Below are positions 55,081 to 64,000 of a DNA stretch of 64,000 nucleotides, piece by piece (position 1 is the first letter of the stretch; each line of letters opens with the position of its first letter). Location of the stretch: contig JANBPK010000732.1 in assembly GCA_027579435.1 (NCBI GenBank), positions 1-64,000 on the forward strand, read 5' to 3'. This DNA is from Candolleomyces eurysporus. Taxonomy: Eukaryota; Basidiomycota; Agaricomycetes; Agaricales; Psathyrellaceae. The notes under the pieces were generated by a model. The model was not told the DNA's origin. It saw only the letters and a list, made by a program, of their open reading frames with translations, and searched no databases. Both the position numbers and the translations under genes were made by a program.

Positions 55081-56292
55081 GATTGGACCTTGATGATATG
55101 AGTGACGAAACAGGTCCAAGCAATCAATAAGGAGGATAGAGGGGAGAGGTCGAAGCGCACGCTGGGAGCTGGCGGACGGAAGCAAGAGCAGCGGCGGCGA
55201 TATTTTGACAGTTCTGTTGTACAGAGTTGGCATTAGAAATTCATCGCTTACCAGGGTAACTGCTCCAAAAGAAGAGATAAGCGTGGTAGCCTTCGCTTAC
55301 AGAGTCTGGGGAGTGCGGGGATGAAACCAGGCAGACGTTTGACCGCCTGATCATCGCCGCATGGGACAGAGCGATGTAGGACGGAAGCTTTAGCCTCTGC
55401 TGATGCGCGCTAATCTGGTTCCTTGATCCTAGCAACCGAACCGCCAAATACGGGGGGAGAGGATTCACTCGTACAGACTGTGTTTCCACCTGCAACCCAC
55501 GAGGCCATGCACGCCTCCCCATCCACGGCGAGATCGGTGCAAAACACAATTGAAAAATAGTAAGGGCCCCAGCTACACACACCAGTCCGGTTCGGCTCCC
55601 AACGTGTCTCATGTGATATTTTATACATGATATATTGTATTGGGATGGTACTCTAGGGATAAAGGCAATAGGCACTACTCGATCACTCTTCGCTGTTCGG
55701 CTTTGCCTGCTTTGCTCCAACGCTCGTCAACAACCTTTCCAGCCAGCAATGGTAAGCTTTGAATTTACGGCTGTTTGTCAAATGAGCTGGCTTGGAACAA
55801 AAGTAAATTCACAGCTTATCATTGCTGGCTGGAAAGGAATGAGTCCGGGAAAAAGGGCAAACGAATTGGGCCGGGACTGCGAAATTCAGCCCGCGCTGAA
55901 ATTTTGGTGTTTTATAAGTTTGATTGAGATCGTACATTAGAGCTAGATGCTGTCACCCTTACTGTGAAATTTGACTGGCTTGTGCTTCGAGATGCCACAG
56001 GCAAACTTACAATCGACGTTCCATCCATAAGGCCTGGATGTATGAATCTGACATGATTCTCTAATTTGGCGTATAGCAGGCAAATTCTAGGATAATATGT
56101 TTAGCGTTCTTGGAATTTTTGGGATTATGTCTAGGAATCGACGTATTCTGAACTGCATTCTGACACAACAGGCACAATTGATCTTGACTGACGTCGATCG
56201 CAGCATTTCGCCAAATGGGATAGCATTCTGCCGCGAGACCCCACTCTCGACTCACCTAAAGGTCGAGCAGTGTCTTCTTCCCTCTTACAGTC
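55081..56292. other. Intergenic, no supported gene
   Basis: A 159-codon frame at 55241-55720 (minus) has no recognisable motif and no intron support. The region is otherwise without signal up to the DUF6534 gene. Confidence 0.4.
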
Positions 56293-57758
56293 ATGCCTTA
56301 CCAGTGGCACAATACCTTCGGAGCGATTCAGATCGGCGTCTTCATCGCTATATTCCTGTTTGGAATTGTCACACTGCAGTGCCACACCTATTTCGTTCAA
56401 TTTCCTGACGATCGAAAGGTATTCAAATATCTGGTGAGATGGTTTTTGGGTTTATCGCCTCCTTCGCATGCTCATGGATGATCTTGAGGTCCTTGTAATC
56501 TGGTGCTCGATATCCCGCCTTTTCCCTCTAGCTCTGCTCACGCTGTCCATCAGGCTCATGGAGGTCGTCCATACAGTAGCCATCACACGTGAAACATACA
56601 CAGCAACCATAACCTACTACGGGCGACCCGAAGACTACAACCGCTATACAGGGTTCGGAGTAGCGACAATCGTTGGAAGCGCCATGTCCATGTTAGTCCA
56701 GGTGCGTACTCGATCCACGATGCTCCGCTCCTGCCGTGAACACCTCGCAGATATTCTTTGCGTGGAGGGTGTATTCAACCCTCGAGTCACCTTACAAATA
56801 TGTTGGCCTATTCTGTGGGGTCTCATCGACCATGGTTTGCGCGACAAGCATCTACGCGGGAACGGAAGCAACACGCTGGAGAAGCATCCCCGCATTCGTG
56901 ACGAGGTACAGAGTGATGGTCGCAACGCTCCTCAGTGCAGGTGCCACAGTTGATATCGTTATTGCACTTTCGATGTTGTGGTTCTTAATGGCACGGCGGC
57001 GGCAAGCACTTAGAAAGTACGTGGATGTGTTTTGCTGACGATAACGGTCCGCTAATTGTTGCAGAGTTGCTCGGCTACTGGAGCGCCTTGTTGCATATAC
57101 CATCGGTGCGTCCTCACCTTTCCAGCGCAATATGAGCACAGCTGAAACCAAAGCTTCAGGAACAGGCCTCATTTTGAGGTGCATCGAATATGAATTACAC
57201 TCTTGGTGTCTAGCTCATCATTACTTCTAGCGTGGCCGCCGTCTGCATTCTAATCACGGTGCGCTTGACCGCTTGCACTCTTCATTGCTCAACGCTGACA
57301 CTGTTATGCGTCCAGTTCTTCGCCTCACCTCATACCCGTAGGTCAATATTCCACTTGGTGTCAGCGTTCTGACCCCAAAATATCGATCCAGTCGTCTGGC
57401 TAGCGATGTACACATTTCTGGCTAAGCGTACGTCATTCTCAGCTACCATGTTAGGCATCAAGCATCTCATCACTTGCAGTGTATTCGAACGCCTTACTCT
57501 CAGCCCTCAACGTTCGAAAAGGCCTTCGGGTAGCAGCTGGCACATCAGAAGTCTCGCAATCCTCCCGTAATAGGTCTTTGGCTAGCGGCTTGGTGCAGTT
57601 CATTTCTTCCATGACGCATAATCTGTCTCACATCCATTGCCGTCTCTTTCGCGCCTTACCAGATTGCCACCACAAAACCAACCTCTATATCCATCCAGAT
57701 GAGAACTACAACCGAGATGGCGATTGACTCGCCCTATTCCGTAAGCTCTTCCATATGA
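56293..57758 (+). CDS. DUF6534 seven-helix membrane protein
   Basis: The start MPYQWHNTFGAIQIGVFIAI runs into a first helix (FLFGIVTLQCHTYF) and FPDDRKVFKYL, the standard opening of this Agaricomycete family. Further exons give LMEVVHTVAITRETY, TGFGVATIVGSAMSMLVQ, AFFAWRVYSTLESPYKYV, GLFCGVSSTMVCATSIY, VMVATLLSAGATVDIVIALS, the loop RRRQALRK, VARLLERLVAYTIGTG and YSNALLSALNVRKGLR. The C-terminus is most likely SISIQMRTTTEMAID...SSSI with the stop at 57756-57758, because the same TTTE motif ends the neighbouring paralogue; the frame to 57727 is the alternative. It is a plasma-membrane type protein whose function is not known. Confidence 0.83.
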
Positions 57759-58142
57759 TCGTTGACCCGGATCCCTGCTCAATGGCTCGTTGTGCACACG
57801 TCACCCTAGGTCGATCTCACTCATACTGAGCAGAGTTCGCATAGCTCTGGAGGAACACCCGTAGAAATTCCGCCTAAAGCGTATCATGGCCCTGACGCGG
57901 CATGAGATAGTGAAGCGTTTTTATAAAAACGGGGTCATCATTGGAATGGGAGATTCTATATAACACTTCTTGAAGATCGGTTCTTGTACAAATCGGCGTT
58001 CGAGTAGTTTTAACACGCGTAAGCTTGAGACCTGAAATATTTTGGAGACCTCGGGTTTGGGGAATCCATATAGCATGCTGCATATTCTGGTTCGAGACGA
58101 CGACTATACCCGGCATGCACCCTATTTGGGCTCTTAGGCTCC

Positions 58143-59986
58143 TCATCGTTCTGGGGAATAGGTATCATCAGTATTCCGTCTTATCGAAGCTTGGGGAAAC
58201 GAAGCGAAAAGCAAACGCACAATTAAACCACGTTCATTTGACAAGTCTTGAAGTTCAGTCGTGGTTTGCATCTCGATGAGTATCGCGTGTTGAGAGTACG
58301 CCTAGGGCGTCGAATTCGGGGATCACCAAACATGAACTTAAGTAAGACCAAAAGTTGAAAATGGTACAGCTGACGTACCTCGAGACGTGGGGATGCAGGT
58401 AGGTCTGTGAATTCTCCCCTTCGGGGACTAACGATGCCATTGAGTCCCCTACTACCACCATTTGTGACGTTTTGCTGTCCGGATCCGGTACTGACGGCTG
58501 TCCGTAAACTTCTACGTTCGTTCAACCTGTTCCGACAAATCCATCGCCCATGTGAACTTTCAAGGACTTCCTCTTTTAGTGAGCTGAGGACGTACGCGGA
58601 GAGCAGTGTACTAGAATATACTGAAGAAAACACTTTATGAGTGATTCATGACGATCAGAGGAAGAGATTCCGACCTTTGGCGAGTGTCGTGTACATGGCG
58701 AGCCAGACCACTGTAGACGAACCATTACAAAATTCGATTAACTTGTGTATCGTAATTTCGGCACTTGAAGAGTAACAACGAACAATTATGCGGCATTGTA
58801 TGGAACTGGACTCAATTCCAGTCAAGGTTAGTCGAGCAAAACATACATCTAGAACTAGTGACATACCGCAACAACTAAGCTGACGGCAGCAACGCTGGAG
58901 GGCGTTCACTTAGGCATGAGCAACCTGGGCCAGTATCACATGTACAAATCGATTCACCTAGTAAATAACCCTGTGCCTGAAAGAAGCGAGGCCAGGCATT
59001 TGATATCAGTGCGCACCGAAACGGGGGACTTGTGACGTACGGATGGTGTATGCCACTAGGCGGTCAATTAACTTCGAGATCCTAGAGAAAGAAGATTGTA
59101 ACCGGTCGGTCTGATATCAAAACTTTTATCAAGCGGAAGCAATCTGGGGTAAGGGCACCAGTTCCGCCGAACAAGTTGAGTCCGAGATAGAAGAGGATGC
59201 CTGGTGTCCAAGGTCTGCGGCCTTGACGCCAGAAGTATGACGGCGAAGATCGGTTGGGGAAGGAATAGATCACCTACTTGTTCAAGGAATGCCCACGTTT
59301 TCTACTCAGGAAATACAACATCGCCCCAGCGATGGCAACATCAATCGCTGCCCCAACCGTAAGGAGCGTGGTGATGAGCCAATGCCACTCGGTTCGAAAT
59401 TCTTCGATGTTTGCAGCTAGGATGGCCTCGGCGCCAAGGAGGCTACTCCCTACGCATCGGATGGTTGTCAAGACCATACAGGCGATCCCCATGTAAGCGT
59501 ATGGGCGAGGCAGTACTTTCCAGACGCGCGCGGAAAAGAAAATCTAACACAGCAGGTTTAAATGGCACCAGTGAAGTGAGATTTACATAAACCAAACCGA
59601 TTTTAAAAGAGACCCACCTGGCAGAGCATAGTGATAAATCCTCCAATAAACGTTATCACTCCAAGCCCGATAAATTTCACAACGAGGTCCGGTCTCCCAT
59701 ACAGTGTGATCGTCACTCGGTAGACTTCGTATGCCACCAAGGCTGAGTGGGCGAGTTCCAACATCCAGACAATCGCAACCTCGGAGTGAGGTGAGTCTGG
59801 CACCAAAGAGGCGAGGAGACAGGATGAACGCACCAGGCCTTTGAAGACAGCTTTGTCCTCAGGAAAGTTGCGGAAATACGTGTACGCTTGCAGTGTAATG
59901 ACCCCGAAGAGGTATACAGCTAAGAAAGCTCCAATTTGTAGAGCTCCAAGGCTGTCGTCAAGGCTTCCTCCGGCAATGATAGCCAT
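58143..59986 (-). CDS. DUF6534 seven-helix membrane protein (paralogue)
   Basis: The start at 59986 gives MAIIAGGSLDDSLGALQIGA, then FLAVYLFGVITLQAYTYF and FPEDKAVFKGL. Following exons are AIVWMLELAHSALVAYEVY, FIGLGVITFIGGFITMLCQ, IFFSARVWKVLPRPYAYM, GIACMVLTTIRCVGSSLL, WLITTLLTVGAAIDVAIAGA, RKRGHSLNK, ISKLIDRLVAYTIRT, WLAMYTTLAK and VYSSTLLSA|LNERRSLRTAVST (intron at about 58591-58524). The last exon probably starts after the TAG at about 58302-58304 and contains IEMQTTTELQDLSNE, matching the TTTE ending of the first paralogue. The exact stop (58143-58145) is less certain than the rest. It is convergent with the first DUF6534 gene; the 384 nt between them hold no visible gene. Confidence 0.78.
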
Positions 59987-60644
59987 GACGGTAACTTGAC
60001 TGAGCGCGAAGGATGAGGGGGTGAACCAGTCGGGTCGTTGGAGCGGAGGAACAAGCCTAGAGGATAGATCAAGAGCAGGGCATCTTGAAACAGCAACATG
60101 TCTCGCAAGGCGAGCATTTCAAGGAAGCAGATTAGCACCCGTTGACAGTTGTAACAGACTATCCTACAAAGATATTGATCATGTGTTGTGGCTCACTTCT
60201 GCATATGGTTCCGTGATAGTCTGTGGCATGCCGGGGTGCAAGGAGGCGGAACGGTAGGGATACGCTGTTTTTCTCGGGTTGATGGACTTTCCAATCACTG
60301 TCAGGAGATCAGTCCAAGGCGAAGAGGACAATGCGCCATGATCACTTTTGGGGCGGCGCTCGAAATCAAGCCCAAACAAGCGGTAGCCAAACATCAGTGC
60401 TCAGCGACCGGAGGCATTGGCTGACCTAAACTGAGCAGGACCTCGCAGTGGACCCCAACTCCCTTTATCCCTAGGTTCATAAGGGAGCGAAACCATGCAT
60501 CTTCAGGCCGTATTAGCCCCACTCTCTTCAGTGCTCGAATAGCACGTAACTCTACTCCAATCACCTATTGGGACTCCGGAATTCGATGAGCTTGTGGAAG
60601 ACGTGGTTCCACCGGAAAGAAGTCCGGGGTGGGCTCAACGTAGC

Positions 60645-60812
60645 ATGTGACGTACGGATGGTATATGCCACTAGGCGGTCAATTAAATTCGAAGTGCTGA
60701 AGAAAGAAGATTGCGACCGGTCAGTTCGATATCAAAAATTTAATCAAGCGCAAGTAATCTGGGGTAAGGGTTCCGCCGAACAAGGGGAATTCGGGGAAGC
60801 AGAGGAAGACCG
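60645..60812 (-). pseudogene. DUF6534 exon fragment (third copy)
   Basis: This segment repeats 59035-59200 with light divergence. In minus-strand translation the matching exon encodes LIDRLVAYTIRT, one of the conserved DUF6534 segments, here cut off from the rest of the gene. Shared plus-strand text includes TGCCACTAGGCGGTCAATTA and AAGAAAGAAGATTG. It records a past extra copy of the gene or a partial duplication. Confidence 0.8.
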
Positions 60813-62257
60813 CTATAGTCACATTTTTCAACCTTTTGACGATGATTATGATGCAAGAGATAGGGGGAGCTGAAGATACAGTTGGGAAGCTTGTCAGCCC
60901 CTCACTCCTCTGTCTCCAACTGCCCCTTCATTGAAACCTCCTACGGAGTGAAGTCCGCTGAAATGGGCTTCTGACTACGATCCGGATGCTCGGTTGGCGC
61001 CCAAACTTCCTAATCCCCTTCGAATCATTTGAGAGTCTTGTAGTCCGTGCATGCCCACTCCAAAGAGCTATTGTTAGTTTATGCCTGCAGATCGAGATTT
61101 CACGCATTTCGCAGTGCATTTCATTAAATTTCTGCTTCTGCGCTAGCTTTCTCGAAGGAAGTCTTTCCGATTATCGATTCCAAAAGAGGTGCTCTGTGCA
61201 TAGAGAATGTTAGAGTACCACAAAGCTTCCCCAGCACAAGACAAACGTAAACTAGGCACTGAGCTCGGGGATCTCGAGGAGAGTCACAGTCGATGTTCTT
61301 TCAACGGATGCATTGCACGATTAGATTCGAGTGAACCGAGTTCAACGGTTACGGCACAATAAATTAGGCACATGAGGGATCCGATTCAGAACCTGCATGC
61401 AATCGATATGACTGACATACCAACATAGATGGACGGCGGGAGAATTTCTGATTTCTTTCAAACAATGTAGTACAAACAGTGTCTCAGTGGGACAGTCTTT
61501 TTTTGTTTTGAAGGCAGAGCGCTCATGTATCGCATCTCCAGATGCTCCAGGTGTTGACGATTTCATAATGGGTGTCGTAAACCTTCGAAACCTGGTTGAA
61601 ACTGCTAGCCGAGCACGGGAATGTGTCTGCAATGTCGTAAATACCGGCATTGAATCGATCAAGACGCTGCTTATGTTTTAGCTGTGAAGCACAGGACTCA
61701 ATCTAGACGTAGTAGTTATTGTTACCCCTCAAATGCTCTGGGCTCAAAGGGGGCGCGCAAGAGCCGGCAGGGTTCTTTCCCCCAGTGATTGCACGTATAG
61801 GAGGTTGTGATAGCGCCCGGTGATCCCGAATCTTTGAGTGTATGTTCAAGTCGATTCATATATCCCGCTTGGTATGCCCTTTTCCGAAGATGTGCGAACT
61901 CATTTAAAGTGAAATTCAAATTCGTGTCTCAATCGAGATGCTTGAGGCGATCGACGGCACTTCAAGTTTATCATTGCCGTCTGATGCAATTGGGAGATTT
62001 GATCGACTTCGTAATCTCCCAGCAAAGGAACTGAGAGTACTACGAAATTCTGAAATACATTGCACCGTTCACCGTGGATCAAACGAGTACGCTTTGTCAA
62101 GTATACCATGTGTTACGAAGGCGGAACGAGTACCCCATTGGAGAAATGCGTATGGGCTGAGTCTTCTCTTGGTGATGTATGATAAAACATACCTACCCCG
62201 TTCTCCGAAATCCGAGATTCAGCGCTACAAGTGAGATATAGAATGAGGTGTTGGGGG
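60813..62257. other. Intergenic, no supported gene
   Basis: Frames such as 61487-61681 and 61938-62234 (plus) are short and unrecognised. The DNA next to 62384 is the promoter of the secreted-protein gene. Confidence 0.4.
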
Positions 62258-62265
62258 TATAAAAG
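62258..62265 (+). promoter_or_regulatory. TATA box of the small secreted protein gene
   Basis: TATAAAAG lies 118 nt upstream of the start codon, in GC-balanced DNA and preceded by GGGGG. TATA boxes are not obvious at the housekeeping genes here, so this fits a gene under regulated, possibly strong expression. Confidence 0.6.
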
Positions 62266-62383
62266 CCAGCTTGACACTAAGTGAAAGGACAAGACATCGT
62301 TCACAGCCAACTGTTCTATTGTCTTACACTCTTCAACACCAATCTTTTCTACTCAACGCTCTCCACCCAAGCAAGCAGAGAAA

Positions 62384-63041
62384 ATGAAGTTCATCTCAGC
62401 AGTCACTGTGGCCACTACCGCCGTCCTGCTCCAGACGGCGGGATTGGTTTCGGCTCTCGACATGCGCTTCTGGCCTGTTCCCAACTGCTCTGGGGGCTTC
62501 CTCCAGTGTGGTAATCTCCCTGCCGGAGTTTGCTGCTTTTTATCTACAAACCCTGCTGCCTCGCTCAGGGTCACTGATGTCTCTAACGTCGCGTGAGTGT
62601 GACATTTTATCGTCTCATGCTATGCTTCTCGCTAATTCGATCTTTTACTGACAACGATGCAGTGACTTCTCCGCTTGGGGCACTCAAAACTGCCAGGCGC
62701 CCCTCGCAGCCAGGAGCTCTTCGGCTGCGTGCGTCAATGCAAACTTTGCATGTAGGTTTACAGTTGTATGAGTACTCTCTTCGAGTAAGACACTGACCAT
62801 TGGATTTTTTATGACGCTACTAGTCTTCTCTGGAAATTGGCGTAGCAGGTCGCGTATCGGAAGTGCTGTTGAATCGAGCTCTACCGAAGACTGTGTCGAG
62901 CCAGACAGCTTCGGATTCGTCGACGAGACCGGCAAAGAACACGTCGCTAAGATCACCGAGGCCAACAAGAAAGCTGTTTATGGAGCGCTTGAGAAGGGCG
63001 ATGTCAGTGCTCTCAAGACTCAGGCTGGCGCAGCTGCTTAG
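62384..63041 (+). CDS. Small secreted cysteine-containing protein
   Basis: The product starts with a signal peptide (MKFISAVTVATTAVLLQTAG then LVSALD). The mature part has CSGGFLQCGNLPAGVCCF, a cysteine cluster, then after an intron DFSAWGTQNCQAPLAARSSS and ACVNANFA. A second intron, taken in phase 1 (GCAT|GTAGGT to CTACTAG|TCTTC), leads to FFSGNWRSRSR, SSSTEDCVEPDSFGFVDETG and KITEANKKAVYGALEKGD, ending TQAGAAA. The total is about 165 residues with about eight cysteines outside the signal. This is the profile of a fungal small secreted protein. I do not recognise a family and infer no function. Confidence 0.78.
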
Positions 63042-64000
63042 GTCGCGGGTTATCAAAGAGTCAAGTAAATTTCCGGTCCTCAATGTGGGCTTGTTAGCAA
63101 TATCTGTCTTTCCATGTACAATACTGTGAACGCTGTCGTATGGACTCTGATCGTGTTTTTACATATTGGCGGCATAGGACTGAGTAAGCAGATCGCACAG
63201 CGCAAAGAGCCTCCAGCGGTGGTTTTGGCAGGCAGGGATACGCATGCTCAGATGAGTAAGCCTCAGCCTCTCATCCTCATCGCGTTTTTTCACCTTCTGC
63301 CTGCCACAAAAATGATCATGCAACGCTGTTCGCCAAGTTCACTGCCGCCATTGTCGCACTACTGGGCAACGTGAGGTTTGCCAACAGGATTGGGATGCGG
63401 TTCCTAAGCGGAACTGGTCTACGTAAAGGACTTGGATTCTCATTAAGGAACGGGAGAGCTTCACTAGGTGCCGATAGAGCGCTTGGTAACAAAGCCTTAT
63501 TAATATGTTAGCGAGCATGAATTTGCGACATGTGCACTCGTAGTCCGTGGTACTAAGCCTTCAAAGGCTTTAAAGGCCACTCAAGAGACAAGGAGGAACA
63601 CCGTGAATGATTGCGAGTGATCTCGACGTTTCCGAGCCATCGTATCGGACGGTGTGGCGCCCAGAGGGAGCGAAAGTGAGAGTCGACGGGAGAGACGAGT
63701 GATCAGGCGACGATGCGCCGGGGCCGGGAGGATTCAGCTCATTCCCCTTATCTCAGCGTTCTTCACTGTCATGCCCATTTTCGAAACACGAAAATTGTGG
63801 CTGTCAGTCAGTGCAATATACTCATCAGAGAAGCGTTGCTCTCTCTTGGGATAGCGAGAAGAATGGCGGTTCGCTCCAATTATCGTCCTCTATTCTGGTT
63901 CTCGTTCAATGTTCAAGTTGAGCGTTGACGCTTCTTTAGAATTTCGTCCTCTCTAATGCGGGCTACCAAAAGCTACTAATGACGACCCACCACTGACATC
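63042..64000. other. Downstream stretch, no supported gene
   Basis: Open frames are under 90 codons and unrecognised. No exon pattern was seen up to the window end. Confidence 0.4.

Noticed and set aside
55241..55720. 159-codon minus-strand frame
   Set aside because: No recognisable domain or conserved-looking composition, and overlapping frames are open as well.

Overview
The window looks like nuclear DNA of a mushroom-forming basidiomycete (Agaricomycetes). Genes are split by many introns of about 50-60 nt with GT(A/G)NG donors and YAG acceptors. Housekeeping proteins read as fungal, and several families are typical of Agaricomycetes: DUF6534 membrane proteins, NACHT-TPR NLRs, CHAT proteins, metacaspases with a long C-terminal extension, and intron-containing hAT transposases. 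Single n's at homopolymers (in RPC4 and metacaspase 2, deleting one restores the frame) and a 567-nt N run suggest a draft assembly. The species cannot be named from the sequence.

Layout. (1) 1-10.6 kb is a transposon graveyard: two direct-repeat copies, a decayed hAT element, and a decayed DDE transposase gene split by a 1.26-kb element with terminal inverted repeats and a target-site duplication. The rest to 10.6 kb is AT-rich, CpG-poor DNA without genes. (2) 10.6-26 kb is housekeeping: an ABCC/MRP transporter, guanylate kinase divergent from a YANK/STK32-type kinase, a BIM1-like copper-binding secreted protein, and a purine phosphoribosyltransferase divergent from the Pol III subunit RPC4. 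(3) 26-55 kb is an accessory island of signalling and probable cell-death genes: an otubain, a GTPase-coiled-coil-otubain fusion, a GTPase-coiled-coil gene, two metacaspase-GTPase fusions, a decayed partial copy of the GTPase-otubain locus, an unknown helical protein, a NACHT-TPR NLR, a broken CHAT gene and a ubiquitin-like-domain gene. (4) 52.26-53.27 kb is a tandem array of 17 units. Read on the minus strand, each unit has intron boundaries on both sides of an exact 3-nt island. (5) 56-64 kb holds two DUF6534 genes in convergent orientation, a fragment of a third, and a small secreted cysteine-containing protein.

How the genes may work together (inference): the island joins protease (metacaspase), GTPase switch, deubiquitinase (otubain), ubiquitin-like and STAND sensor modules. 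The same GTPase class is attached to different effectors (metacaspase, otubain, coiled coil only), and there are duplications and dead copies. This is the pattern expected of rapidly evolving self/non-self recognition or regulated cell death loci. Nothing in the sequence proves that role.
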